A DNA stretch of 62,123 nucleotides from Lachnospiraceae bacterium (GCA_017509985.1 JAFWOE010000039.1:1-62123), one strand, 5' to 3'. Shown: positions 49,145 to 59,300, numbered from the stretch's first letter. The notes: generated from the letters alone by a model not told the origin. A program made the numbers and translations.

Positions 49145-49858
49145 ATGGATAAAGAATGCGTATTGCCCAGGCACATCGGCATCATTCTGGACGGCAACGG
49201 GCGCTGGGCAAAAAAAAGAGGCATGCCCAGAAGTTACGGCCATTATGTCGGAAGTGACAATCTGGAGAAGATGTGCAATATCATCTGTGATATGGGGATC
49301 CGGTATCTTACCGTGTATGCTTTTTCGACGGAGAACTGGAAGAGATCCCAGGAAGAAGTCGGAACGCTTATGAACCTGTTCCGGCGCTATCTGAAAAGAT
49401 GCCTGAAGTCCGCGCACAAGAACAAAATGCGTGTTACGATCATCGGGGATCCGACGGCGCTGGATGAAGATATTCAGGAGACGATACGGATATTGGAAGA
49501 CGAGACAGCTGCCTATACCGGTATGCATCTGCAGATCGCGCTCAACTATGGGGCGAGAGATGAGATCCTCCGGGCCGTAGAGAAGGTTTCTGCGGATGTT
49601 AAGTCGGGAAAGCTTTCCGGAGAAAAGCTTTCGGAAGAGGAGTTTGCGTCCTACCTGGATACATCGCTTGTTCCGGATCCGGACCTGATCATCCGTACGA
49701 GCGGGGAACAGAGGATCTCCAATTTCCTTTTATGGCAGATCGCTTATTCGGAGTTTTATTTTACGGAAACACCGTGGCCGGCCTTTGATACGGAGGAACT
49801 GAACAAAGCGCTGGACTACTACAGTACCAGAAACCGGCGTTTCGGAGACGCAAAGTAA
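49145..49858 (+). CDS. uppS: Isoprenyl transferase (undecaprenyl diphosphate synthase type)
   Basis: A 237-residue cis-prenyltransferase that builds undecaprenyl diphosphate, the lipid carrier for peptidoglycan and other wall polymers. HIGIILDGNGRWAKKRGMPRSYGHYVGSD is the catalytic DGNGRWA loop, YAFSTENWKR and LNYGARDEILRAVE follow, and the C-terminus holds PDLIIRTSGEQRISNFLLWQIAYSEFYFT. All are UppS motifs. The gene starts at ATG 49145, 64 bases after frr, with a weak GGCGGCGG site. Confidence 0.95.
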   Translation: MDKECVLPRHIGIILDGNGRWAKKRGMPRSYGHYVGSDNLEKMCNIICDMGIRYLTVYAFSTENWKRSQEEVGTLMNLFRRYLKRCLKSAHKNKMRVTIIGDPTALDEDIQETIRILEDETAAYTGMHLQIALNYGARDEILRAVEKVSADVKSGKLSGEKLSEEEFASYLDTSLVPDPDLIIRTSGEQRISNFLLWQIAYSEFYFTETPWPAFDTEELNKALDYYSTRNRRFGDAK

Positions 49859-49870
49859 CGGAGAACGAAT

Positions 49871-50665
49871 ATGTTTAAGACCAGATTGCTCAGCGGTATC
49901 ATTCTTATAGCGGCGGCGCTGCTCACCGTGATCAGCGGCGGGTATGTGTTGTTCTTCACCTGTCTGGCACTGTCGATGATCGCCGCGGGAGAATTCTATC
50001 TGGCAACCGGCGTCCGGCCGGAAGACAGGCCTTTCGGGAAACTGGATGCAGCCGGTTATATCGGCATTGCGCTGGTATATCTTTTCCTGCTGCTGCTTCC
50101 GGGAAAGGCACAGGCGCTCGGCATTGTACTGGCGTTTCTGATCATCATGTTTGTGTATGTGTTCTCGTATCCGAAGTATGAGTATTCCAAAGCCTTTAAC
50201 GCCTTTATCGCTGTTGTTTATACCGGATTCATGTTCTCCTGCCTCTACCAGACCAGAATGCTGGACAAGGGCTCTGTGCACGTCTGGCTGATCTTTATCA
50301 GTGCCTGGGGTTCGGACACCTGCGCGTATTGTGCAGGCATGCTTTTCGGAAAACATAAAATGGCCCCGGTCCTCAGCCCGAAAAAGACCTGGGAAGGGGC
50401 AGCCGGCGGAATTGCCGGCTCTGTCATACTTGCTGTGATCTATGCGCTGATCATGAAAGGCCCTGTTATCCAGTACATCATTATCTGTATCGCCGGTGCA
50501 GTCATCTCCATGGTCGGAGACCTCTTCGCGTCTGCGGTCAAGAGAAACACGGGAATCAAGGATTACGGAAAGCTGATTCCTGGTCACGGTGGGATACTGG
50601 ACCGCTTTGACAGTATTATCTTTACCGCGCCGGTCATCTATTTCCTTTCACTGCTTATTCTGTAA
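49871..50665 (+). CDS. cdsA: Phosphatidate cytidylyltransferase
   Basis: A 264-residue membrane enzyme making CDP-diacylglycerol from phosphatidate, needed for all phospholipids. It has about seven hydrophobic helices and the signature SPKKTWEGAAGGIAGSV (close to the CDP-alcohol-type motif), followed by SMVGDLFASAVKRNTGIKDYGKLIPGHGGILDRFDSIIF, which is typical of CdsA. The start is ATG 49871, behind CGGAGAACG, 12 bases after uppS; it is 3 bases before dxr. Confidence 0.95.
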   Translation: MFKTRLLSGIILIAAALLTVISGGYVLFFTCLALSMIAAGEFYLATGVRPEDRPFGKLDAAGYIGIALVYLFLLLLPGKAQALGIVLAFLIIMFVYVFSYPKYEYSKAFNAFIAVVYTGFMFSCLYQTRMLDKGSVHVWLIFISAWGSDTCAYCAGMLFGKHKMAPVLSPKKTWEGAAGGIAGSVILAVIYALIMKGPVIQYIIICIAGAVISMVGDLFASAVKRNTGIKDYGKLIPGHGGILDRFDSIIFTAPVIYFLSLLIL

Positions 50666-50668
50666 AAT

Positions 50669-51832
50669 ATGAAAAAGATTGCAATCATGGGCTCTACCGG
50701 GTCGATCGGGACGCAGGCTCTGGATATCGTTCGGGAGAATGCGGAGCTGCAGGTCGTCGGACTCGGAGCCGGAAAAAATATAAAACTGCTGGAAGAACAG
50801 GTGAGGGAGTTTTGTCCTTCACTTGTTACCGTAAGGGAAAAAGAAGATGCCGAAGAGCTCCACGTGCGGCTGGCGGACAGAAACGTCCGCATTCTGTGGG
50901 GAATGGACGGCCTGATCGAACTGGCAGCCATGCCCGAATCAGAGCTGTTTCTTACAGCCATCGTCGGAATGATCGGCATCCGCCCGACGCTTGCTGCTAT
51001 TGAGGCGGGCAAGGATATCGCGCTTTCCAATAAGGAGACCCTGGTGACGGCCGGCCACCTGATCATGCCGCTGGCCAGAAAAAAGGGCGTGAGGATCCTC
51101 CCGGTGGACAGTGAGCATTCGGCCATTTATCAGTGCCTGCAGGGCACGGTAAAGAAAACGGACGGAACGTATCCGGTAAGCCGCATCTGGCTGACCGCTT
51201 CCGGCGGGCCTTTCCTCGGAAAGACCACGGAAGAACTGAAGAATGTTACCGTCAGGGATGCCTTAAAGCATCCGAACTGGGACATGGGGGTGAAAGTAAC
51301 CATTGACTCGGCAAGTCTTGTTAACAAGGGGCTTGAAGTCATGGAGGCACGATGGCTTTTTGATGTACCGATTGACCGGATCACGGTGATCGTCCAGCCG
51401 AAAAGCATTATTCACTCCATGGTGGAATTCGAAGACGGGGCAGTGATCGCCCAGATGGGTGTCCCGGATATGCATCTCCCGATCCAGTATGCGCTGCTGT
51501 ACGGAAAAAGGGTTCCGAACACATACGAGCCGCTTGATTTTACTAAAATCGGGGAAATCGTTATTAAAAACCCGGATACGGAAACGTTTCGCGGCCTTCC
51601 GCTGGCGATCCGTTCCGCAAAAACCGGTGGTTCCATGCCGACTGTGTTCAATGCAGCCAATGAAGCCGCAGTCCGGCTCTTTGCCGGAGGGAAGATCTCT
51701 TTTCTGGAGATCTATGATATTATTGAGAGCGCAATGGATGCGCATACCGTCCTGTCCGAACCGTCGCTGGATGAGATCCTCGGCGCAGAGGCCTGGACAC
51801 ATGATTTTGTACAAAGCAGGATGATCCGTTGA
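50669..51832 (+). CDS. dxr: 1-deoxy-D-xylulose-5-phosphate reductoisomerase
   Basis: A 387-residue enzyme of the MEP isoprenoid pathway: converts DXP to MEP with NADPH. IAIMGSTGSIGTQALDIVREN is the dinucleotide-binding loop, ALSNKETLVTAGHLIMPLARKK, ILPVDSEHSAIYQCL (substrate loop), then MEARWLFDVPIDRITVIVQPKSIIHSMVEFEDG and the PMHLPIQYAL-type segment (here PDMHLPIQYALLY). The start is 3 bases after cdsA. It supplies precursors for UppS, two genes upstream, so the operon links isoprenoid and envelope synthesis. Confidence 0.96.
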   Translation: MKKIAIMGSTGSIGTQALDIVRENAELQVVGLGAGKNIKLLEEQVREFCPSLVTVREKEDAEELHVRLADRNVRILWGMDGLIELAAMPESELFLTAIVGMIGIRPTLAAIEAGKDIALSNKETLVTAGHLIMPLARKKGVRILPVDSEHSAIYQCLQGTVKKTDGTYPVSRIWLTASGGPFLGKTTEELKNVTVRDALKHPNWDMGVKVTIDSASLVNKGLEVMEARWLFDVPIDRITVIVQPKSIIHSMVEFEDGAVIAQMGVPDMHLPIQYALLYGKRVPNTYEPLDFTKIGEIVIKNPDTETFRGLPLAIRSAKTGGSMPTVFNAANEAAVRLFAGGKISFLEIYDIIESAMDAHTVLSEPSLDEILGAEAWTHDFVQSRMIR

Positions 51833-53121
51833 GAATAATTATCGCTTTAATCGTTCTGGATATTGTAGTATGCATACATGAACTCGGTCATTTCCTTGCT
51901 GCGAAGGCCAGCGGGATCGTGGTGGAAGAGTTCTCCATCAGCATGGGCCCCAAACTGTTTTCGCTTGGAAAAAAAGGGACCAGGTTTTCCCTGAGGCTCT
52001 TCCCGATTGGCGGATCCTGTGCGATGAAGGGAGAAGACGAGGACGACAATACGGAGGGCAGCTTTCAGTCTGCCAGCGTATGGAAGAGGATGGCTGTTGT
52101 CCTGGCCGGCCCCTTTTTCAATTTTGTCCTGGCTTTTGCCGCAGCACTTATTATTATCGGTGTGATCGGGGCAGATCCCGCTTCGGTAACAGCTGTTGAG
52201 GAGGGGAGCGGCGCATACGAAGCCGGTCTTCAGGAAGGAGACCGGATCGTCCGTTATAACGGAAACCGCATTGCAAACGGCAGGGAGATCTATATGATCA
52301 CCCAGCTGGACGGAGTCCGGGACGAGAAGGTCCGCCTGACTGTTTTGCGTGACGGAAAAAAGCTGAAATATACTTTTGATCCGGTCGTGGAAGAACGATA
52401 TATGGCCGGATACTATTATACGCCGGAAAATGAAACGGCAGTGATCACCGGGATCATCGAAGGCGGAGCCATGGAGGCTGCCGGCATGCAGACCGGGGAC
52501 GTCATCACCGAGGTCAACGGTACGAAGATCGAAACCAGCCGGGACCTGGAACAATACTGGGAAGAACATCCTATGGACGGGTCCCCGGCGACCATCAAAT
52601 ACCGCCGGTACGGGATCCCTTATGAAACCGTTGTTATCCCGACCCTGAACCGCCAGGTCACGGGCGGGTTTTCCTACAACCTTGCACGAGAAAAACTGGG
52701 TGCGGCTTCTTCTATCGGGTACGGTTTCGGGGAGGTCAATTATATGATCCGCCTGACCCTGAAATCACTCGCCAGCCTGATCCGGGGGAGGTTCTCGGTT
52801 CGTGATCTTTCGGGACCCATCGGTATCGTTTCCGTGATCGGGGAGGTATACGAGGAGGCAAAAGAGGAAGGAGGCATGGCCGACGCCCTGCTGAACCTGC
52901 TGAACATGGGCGTTCTGATCTCTGCGAACCTGGGTGTTATGAACCTGCTCCCGTTCCCTGCGCTGGACGGCGGACGCTTCCTGTTCCTGCTCATTGCGGC
53001 GATCCGGAGAAAGCCGGTCAGCCAGAGAGTAGAAGGTGCTTTCCACTATGCCGGGTTTATCCTGCTGATGTTCCTGGCGGTCTTTATTGCGATCAGTGAC
53101 GTTGTCAAGCTGGTAAGCTGA
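51829..53121 (+). CDS. rseP: RIP-type site-2 metalloprotease RseP
   Basis: A 430-residue intramembrane zinc protease. The active site HELGHFLAAKASGI (HExxH) is in the first helix; two PDZ domains follow (about 115-190 and 200-280: EEGSGAYEAGLQEGDRIVRYNGNRI and IEGGAMEAAGMQTGDVITEVNGTKI), and the NLLPFPALDGGRFLFLLI third motif with the zinc-binding Asp. Site-2 proteases cut anti-sigma factors and leftover signal peptides. The start is TTG 51829, overlapping the dxr stop by four bases. Two PDZ domains are more than the single one of many Firmicutes. Confidence 0.9.
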   Translation: MRIIIALIVLDIVVCIHELGHFLAAKASGIVVEEFSISMGPKLFSLGKKGTRFSLRLFPIGGSCAMKGEDEDDNTEGSFQSASVWKRMAVVLAGPFFNFVLAFAAALIIIGVIGADPASVTAVEEGSGAYEAGLQEGDRIVRYNGNRIANGREIYMITQLDGVRDEKVRLTVLRDGKKLKYTFDPVVEERYMAGYYYTPENETAVITGIIEGGAMEAAGMQTGDVITEVNGTKIETSRDLEQYWEEHPMDGSPATIKYRRYGIPYETVVIPTLNRQVTGGFSYNLAREKLGAASSIGYGFGEVNYMIRLTLKSLASLIRGRFSVRDLSGPIGIVSVIGEVYEEAKEEGGMADALLNLLNMGVLISANLGVMNLLPFPALDGGRFLFLLIAAIRRKPVSQRVEGAFHYAGFILLMFLAVFIAISDVVKLVS

Positions 53122-53152
53122 TCCGGTGCGGCGAAAAAACTGAAATTAAAGA

Positions 53153-53181
53153 TTGACACGTCCTTTTATTAGTGGTAATAT
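53153..53181 (+). promoter_or_regulatory. Promoter of tRNA-Leu(AAG)
   Basis: TTGACA (53153-53158), 17 bases, TAATAT (53176-53181), 28 bases before the tRNA. Confidence 0.75.
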
Positions 53182-53208
53182 CCTTTTGTTGCTTAAGAAA
53201 AAGCAAAC

Positions 53209-53293
53209 GCGGAAGTGTCGGAATTGGCAGACGAGCTAGACTAAGGATCTAGTGCATATTGCTTGCGTACGGGTTCAAGTCCCGTCTTCCGCA
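53209..53293 (+). tRNA. tRNA-Leu, anticodon AAG
   Basis: An 85-base class II tRNA. The acceptor GCGGAAG pairs with CTTCCGC; the anticodon stem is CTAGA/TCTAG (53236-53240 with 53248-53252), the loop CTAAGGA with AAG at 53243-53245; the long variable arm marks leucine; the T arm has GGGTTCAAGTCCC. A first-position A in a leucine tRNA is uncommon in bacteria and would be changed to inosine to read CUU and CUC. CCA is not encoded. Confidence 0.9.
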
Positions 53294-53438
53294 GCAGGAT
53301 ATAAAAGTTATTATATTCCTGAAAATAGGGGTTTTCGAAATTAGTTTTTCGGGGATCTCTATATTTTTTGTCTCATTTTCCCGCGGCATTCATACTTTGC
53401 ACGGTTTTCTGCTGCTTTCCGAACGGCACCCATCCTGT

Positions 53439-53468
53439 TTGACAATAAATCACTCGGCATGATATAAT
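53439..53468 (+). promoter_or_regulatory. Promoter of the Ig/cell-wall-repeat lipoprotein gene
   Basis: TTGACA (53439-53444), 18 bases, TATAAT (53463-53468). The stretch 53294-53438 after the tRNA holds no gene. Confidence 0.7.
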
Positions 53469-53554
53469 TTATCGATATTTATAAGCAAGATCCGGGGGAG
53501 AGAGTTTATTCCGCAGCAGGAAAATACTGTAAATAAGGATCACGGGAGTATATT

Positions 53555-54604
53555 ATGAAAAAGGGTCTAATTCTTATTATCTCAGCACTTATGATCTCTG
53601 TTCTTGCCGGGTGCTCGGCAACGGAGGTCGTTGACGAACTTGTCGAAGATGCGGCAGGGATCAATTCGGTTTCCGAGCCGGCAGCAGCGATGCCTGCGGA
53701 TTCAAGGCAGGCGGATCCCAGCATTCCCCAGCCTGAATTCGAGTCGATTATTTCCGGCAGCATGAATATGGCGGTCGGCAGTTCGATCGAGATCAACGGC
53801 TCCGCTAAAAGTCCTGACGGAGGGACAATTACATACCAGTGGTACCGGAATAATGTCAATTCCAACGGGGGCGGCATGGCGATCCCGGGAGCGACAGGGG
53901 CTTCCTATACGGCAAAAGCAGAAGAGCCCGGAAGCACGTTCTATTACGTAGTCGCAGCGAACAATCATGACAACAAATGCAATATGATCACCAGCAGGAC
54001 GTATGAAGTCGTTACCTACAAAGACGGTGAATGGAAAAAGGATGAGTTCGGGACGAAGTATGTTAACCAGGACGGAACTTTTCCTTCCGAGCTCTGGCTG
54101 ATGATCAACGGAAGCACATATCACTTTGATTCTGCCGGCTATATTACGACCGGATGGCTTGCTTCCGGAAGCAATTATTACTATTTCGATGAAAACGGAA
54201 AGCTTCTTGCAAACGGAAAAACGCCGGACGGATTTGAAACGGACGAAAACGGCCGTCTGATCGGAAACGGTGTCCCGCAGCTTTATCCGACCACTGCAGA
54301 GATCGCAGCGCAGGCAAAAGCGGCTGCGGATGCGCAAGGAGAAGCAGCGGCACTGGAAGTCGAAAGACAGAAAGCGGAAGCAGCCCGGAACGCAGCCGGT
54401 ACGGCTGCGGCAACTCCGGAACCCACGCCGGCACCTGCAGAGGAAACGGTAACGGCACCCGCAGAAGAACCGGCCCCGGAAGTACAGCCGGAGGAAGAAG
54501 TACAGATCGTGGAAGAACCGGTTGATGAAGGCGGAGAAGGGTACGCCGAAGAGGAGTACTACACAGAAGAGAACTACACGGAATACGAAGAAGGCGGAGA
54601 ATAA
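53555..54604 (+). CDS. Secreted lipoprotein with Ig-like domain and cell-wall-binding-type repeats
   Basis: A 349-residue protein. Lipoprotein signal at 1-20 (ALMISVLAGC). A short linker is followed by an Ig-like domain (SIEINGSAKSPDGGTITYQWYR ... GASYTAKAEEPGSTFYYVVAAN), then choline/cell-wall-binding-like repeats (WLMINGSTYHFDSAGYITTGW and NYYYFDENGKLLANG). A helical Ala/Glu/Gln-rich part (EIAAQAKAAADAQGEAAALE) and a Pro/Glu/Tyr tail ending EEEYYTEENYTEYEEGGE follow. It probably lies outside the membrane, held by lipid and possibly binding wall glycans. Function is unknown. It stands alone behind its own promoter, just before plsX. Confidence 0.8.
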   Translation: MKKGLILIISALMISVLAGCSATEVVDELVEDAAGINSVSEPAAAMPADSRQADPSIPQPEFESIISGSMNMAVGSSIEINGSAKSPDGGTITYQWYRNNVNSNGGGMAIPGATGASYTAKAEEPGSTFYYVVAANNHDNKCNMITSRTYEVVTYKDGEWKKDEFGTKYVNQDGTFPSELWLMINGSTYHFDSAGYITTGWLASGSNYYYFDENGKLLANGKTPDGFETDENGRLIGNGVPQLYPTTAEIAAQAKAAADAQGEAAALEVERQKAEAARNAAGTAAATPEPTPAPAEETVTAPAEEPAPEVQPEEEVQIVEEPVDEGGEGYAEEEYYTEENYTEYEEGGE

Positions 54605-54639
54605 TATCTGCCGTTTCCATAGAGACAGGAGTCCTGCCA

Positions 54640-55647
54640 ATGAATGAAAAGATCAGAATAGTCGTCGACGCCATGGGCGGTGATTACGCGCCTGCAGAAC
54701 CGATTCGGGGCGCGGTCAGTGCCCTGAAAGAGAAAGAGAATCTGGAGATCATATTAGTCGGACAGAAAGAAGCGATCGCCGAAGAGCTTTCCAAACATGT
54801 CTACGATAAGGAACGGATGAAGCTGGTATTTGCTTCGGAAGTCATACAGACCGGAGAACCGCCGGTCCAGTCCATTCAGAAAAAAAAGGACTCTTCGCTT
54901 GTTGTCGGCCTGAACCTTGTCCGGAACAATGAGGCGGACGCGATCGTTACTTCCGGGAATACCGGTTCGGTACTGGTCGGCGGCCAGGTCATCATCCGCA
55001 AGGAAAAAGGCGTTATGAGGGCGCCTCTTGCCCCGCTTATCCCTACCAATAAGGGCGTTTCCCTGCTGATCGACTGCGGAGCCAATGTAGATGCCAGACC
55101 GGAACACCTTGTTCAGTTTGCGATCATGGGCCAGGCCTATATGGAAGCCATGATGGGAATTCAGAATCCCAGGGTTGCCATTGTGAATATCGGCGCGGAA
55201 GAAGAAAAGGGAAATGCGCTGGTCAAGGAGACTTTCCCTCTGTTACGGGACCATGGCGGGATCAACTTTATCGGAAATATTGAAGCCAGGGACATTCCTT
55301 ACGGCGGCGCGGACGTTATCGTTACGGAAGCGTTTACGGGAAATGTCATCCTGAAACTCTATGAAGGAGTGGCCGGAGCCCTGATGTCAAGGATCAAGGA
55401 AGGACTCATGTCCTCAGCAAAGAGCAAGATCGGAGGACTTCTGGTCAAACCCGCCCTGAAAGAGACGCTGAAAAGCTATGATACGGATCAGTACGGCGGG
55501 GCCCCGCTCCTCGGATTACGCGGCCTCGTTGTGAAAATGCATGGAAATGCAAAAGAAGTCTGCATTAAGAATGCCATTTTCCAGTGCATGAAATTTGTGG
55601 AAGAGGATCTGAACGGGATCATCAGAAACAGGATCGATCTTGGCTGA
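54640..55647 (+). CDS. plsX: Phosphate acyltransferase PlsX
   Basis: A 335-residue peripheral membrane enzyme that makes acyl-phosphate from acyl-ACP for phospholipid synthesis. IRIVVDAMGGDYAPAEPIRGAVSALK is the N-terminal signature; DAIVTSGNTGSVLVGGQVIIR, GALLPTNKGV-like APLIPTNKGVSLLIDCGANVDA, and ITAFTGNVILKLYEG-type TEAFTGNVILKLYEGVAG follow. ATG 54640 has ACAGGAG upstream. The next gene, rnc, starts 20 bases past the stop; acpP, which often lies between them, is absent. Confidence 0.95.
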   Translation: MNEKIRIVVDAMGGDYAPAEPIRGAVSALKEKENLEIILVGQKEAIAEELSKHVYDKERMKLVFASEVIQTGEPPVQSIQKKKDSSLVVGLNLVRNNEADAIVTSGNTGSVLVGGQVIIRKEKGVMRAPLAPLIPTNKGVSLLIDCGANVDARPEHLVQFAIMGQAYMEAMMGIQNPRVAIVNIGAEEEKGNALVKETFPLLRDHGGINFIGNIEARDIPYGGADVIVTEAFTGNVILKLYEGVAGALMSRIKEGLMSSAKSKIGGLLVKPALKETLKSYDTDQYGGAPLLGLRGLVVKMHGNAKEVCIKNAIFQCMKFVEEDLNGIIRNRIDLG

Positions 55648-55667
55648 CCGGGGCGGCAGCAGGTACA

Positions 55668-56357
55668 ATGCACGATTTTTCTCAGTTTGAAAAGAATATT
55701 GGTTATACATTCTCGGATAAGGAACTGCTGAAGACTGCGCTTACGCACAGCTCTTATATCAACGAGCACGGCATGAACAGAAGAAAATGCAATGAGCGGC
55801 TCGAATTCCTCGGGGATGCGGTTCTGGAACTTATCAGCAGTGAGTTCCTTTTTCATGGGGATCCGGATATTCCGGAAGGCGAAATGACAAGGCTGCGCGC
55901 ATCCCTCGTGTGTGAACCTGCACTGGCGGGCGATGCAAAGCAGATCGGCCTGAGCAGCTTTCTGTTTCTCGGAAAAGGGGAAGACCAGAACGGAGGGCGG
56001 TATCGGGATTCGATCGTTTCCGATGCCGTGGAAGCTGTGATCGGCGCGATCTATCTCGACGGCGGACTGGAAGCAGCCGGGAACTTCATCCGGAGGTTCA
56101 TTCTTCAGGATAACGATTCAAAAGAACAGTATACGGATGCCAAGACCCTGCTCCAGGAAATCGTTCAGGAAATGTTTCCTGCTGCGCCGGAGTACAGGAT
56201 CACCGGATCGGAAGGCCCGGATCACAACAGGATTTTTACGGCGGAAGTAAGGGTTCTGGATAACGTGCTCGGCAGCGGATCCGGAAGAACGAAAAAGGCC
56301 GCAGAGCAGGCGGCGGCCCTGCAGGCGATGAATACAATTAAAGGAAACCGCGAATAA
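55668..56357 (+). CDS. rnc: Ribonuclease III
   Basis: A 229-residue double-stranded-RNA endonuclease that processes rRNA and cuts structured mRNAs. The catalytic domain has THSSYINEHG, NERLEFLGDAVLEL (signature with metal-binding E and D) and DAVEAVIGAIYLDGG; the C-terminal dsRNA-binding domain begins DAKTLLQEIVQEMFPAAPEYRI and ends with SGRTKKAAEQAAALQAM. The start is ATG 55668, 20 bases after plsX; an AGGT site is weak. The frame runs back inside plsX but has no ribosome site. The last codon overlaps the smc start (TAATG). Confidence 0.95.
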   Translation: MHDFSQFEKNIGYTFSDKELLKTALTHSSYINEHGMNRRKCNERLEFLGDAVLELISSEFLFHGDPDIPEGEMTRLRASLVCEPALAGDAKQIGLSSFLFLGKGEDQNGGRYRDSIVSDAVEAVIGAIYLDGGLEAAGNFIRRFILQDNDSKEQYTDAKTLLQEIVQEMFPAAPEYRITGSEGPDHNRIFTAEVRVLDNVLGSGSGRTKKAAEQAAALQAMNTIKGNRE

Positions 56358-59300
56358 TGTATCTGAAAAGTATCGAAATGCAGGGATTCAAGTCCTTTGC
56401 ATCCAAAATGAAGATGGATTTCCACGATGGCGTAACCGGCATCGTCGGACCGAACGGAAGCGGCAAAAGCAATGTTGCAGACGCTGTGCGGTGGGTGCTC
56501 GGCGAACAGAGCGCGAAGCAGCTCCGCGGCGGGAATATGCAGGACGTTATCTTTGCGGGTACGGAATCGAGAAAGCCCCTTGGCTTTGCATCGGTTTCAA
56601 TCACCCTTGATAATTCCGGAAAAGAACTGAATATCGATTACCCCGAAGTGACGGTGACAAGAAGGCTGTACCGTTCCGGAGAAAGCGAATATATGCTGAA
56701 CGGAACCGGATGCAGGCTTCGTGATATTCAGGAACTTTTTTATGATACCGGTATCGGCAAAGAAGGGTATTCCATCATCGGACAGGGACAGATCGACCGG
56801 ATCATTTCCGATAAGCCGGAAGACCGGAGAGAGTTGTTTGACGAAGCGGTGGGAATTGTCAAATACAAACGCAGAAAGACGGCGGCGCTGAAAAAACTGG
56901 AAGGCGACGAGCAGAATCTTCTGCGGCTGGGAGACATCCTTACGGAGCTGACAAGGCAGGTCGGACCGTTGGAAAAACAGGCGGAAAAGGCCAGGACCTA
57001 TCTTGCAAAAAGAGAAGAGCTCAAGGAGCGCGATCTGGCATTGTTCGTGATCAATGAAGCACGGATCGAGGAATCGCTGAAGGATTTAAATGAAAAGAAC
57101 AGCAATGCCAGGGAAGAATTAGAGAAGATCTCCGCAGAACTGGAGAAAACAAAAAAGGAATATGAAGATGTTTCGGTCCGGGTAGAGGAACTCGATGCCG
57201 GCATTCTTGACATCCGAAATAAAAAATCAGATGCGGCGGTAAAGCAGCAGCAGCTCGAAAACCAGATCAGCATTCTGGAAGAACAGATCAAAGGGGCTGC
57301 TTCCAACCGTCTTTTGTATGAGGACCGTATCAGCGGACTGAATGCAGAGAAAGCCCGCCATCTGGACAATATCGAAGCACAGAAAAAAGAACTGGAAGAA
57401 CTGGAAGAAATGATCTCCAGGGGAGCGGACGCGGAAAAAGAAGCGCAGGCCGCCCTGGATGAGATCCAGAAAAAAATCGAAGCGATCAACGCCGACACGG
57501 AAAAGAACAAGAATGAACTCCTTGCCCTGGTAGAAGGCCGTGCCTCCATCAAAGGCGAAGTCCAGAAATACAAGACGCTGGATGAGCAGATCGAAGTTCA
57601 GTTTTCTTCGCTGACGTCCCGGATCCTCAAATTAGAGGATCAGAAGCGGACCGCAGCCAGGGATGAAGCGTCCTTCAAGGCTGCTTTTGACCGGATCTGT
57701 CAGGACATAGAAATTCAGGAAAAACTGTATTCGGAAGCGGAGGAAGCACTTGCAAAGATCAAGACAAGGCTCACGGATGCGAATACAGAACTGGACGAAG
57801 CGCAGACACTTTACCACAGGAACCGTTCGCTTCTGGAATCGCTTACGGGGATCGCGGAACGTTTTGAAGGTTACGGGAACAGTGTCCGGAAGGTACTGGA
57901 GCAGAAGGAGTCCAATCCCGGTATCCACGGGGTCGTGGCCGATCTGATCACCGTTGAGAAGAAATACGAGACTGCTATCGAAACCGCGCTCGGCGGAAGT
58001 CTTCAGAATGTGGTAACGGACAACGAAGCAACTGCGAAATACCTGATCGAGTATCTGAAACGCGGCAAATACGGAAGGGTGACTTTCCTGCCTGTTTCCA
58101 GTATGAAAGCAGAGCCCGGAAAAGAGGATATCCCCGATGAAGAAGGCATCCTCGGCAGGGCGTCCGAACTGGTTACGTATGACAGTCAGTATAAAGGCAT
58201 CGTTCACCGGCTGCTCGGACGCACGTATGTAGTGGATACGATCGACCATGCGATCGGGATCGGCTGCAGAACCGGCCACAGGTACCGCCTGGTCACCCTG
58301 GGAGGAGAGCTTTTCAATCCCGGCGGCGCGATTACCGGCGGTGCATATAAGCACAGTGCAAATCTGCTGGGCAGGAAACGCCAGATCGAGGAACTGGAAG
58401 CCGCAGCGGCGGAAGCTTCCAAAAAAGTCACGGATACGGAAACAAAGATCGCAGCCTGCAAGGAAGAGCGAAACGGAATACGGAAAGAGCAGGCTGAAGT
58501 CAACGATAAACTGAAAAAACTGTATATTGAAAAAAATACCGCAGGCGTTCGGCTGAAAGTAGCCGAACAGCAGTCTGCGGAACTGCTTGCCGAAAGCGAT
58601 AAACTTACGGAAGAACGGCAGAAGCTGGAATTCCAGCGAAAGGATGTTGCAAAGGCGCAGAAGGGCATCAGCACGGAACTGGATGATTCCACAAACCGTG
58701 AAAAAGAGCTGGAAGAACAGATCGAGGCCAATACGAAAGAGGCGGAAAAGCTTCTTCCGAACGAGCAGAAGGCGATGGAAAGGCTGGAACAGGCCAGACT
58801 CTCAGCCGGGGCGCTGGATCAGAAAAAGGCATTCATCCGGGAAAAGATCGAAACCGAGACGGCTGATACTTCGAATCTGAACGAGAACATCGAGCGCATT
58901 ACGGCCGAAATGGAAAACGACAGTTCGTCCGTGGCCCAGAAGCACCGCGATATTGAAACCGTTCGGGGTACGATCGAAAGCGCAAAAGAATATGTTGCCG
59001 GCCTGGAGAAGCAGCTGGAAGAATCGCTTGCAGAAAAAGAAGCCCTTTCCAGCCAGCATAAGGATTTCTTTACCAAACGCGAAGAACTGACCGAGCACAG
59101 GGCGATGATCGACAAAGAGTGCTTCCGCCTGGATGCTGCCCTGGAAAGACTGGAAACGGAAAAGGAGAATGCGATCGCTCATCTCTGGGATGAATATGAG
59201 ATCACGCCGCCGGAAATCCGGGTCAATAAAGAAGATACCCGGACACGCGGGGAACTGACCAGGGAGATCGGGGAGCTGAAGCGTGAGATCAGGGAACTCG

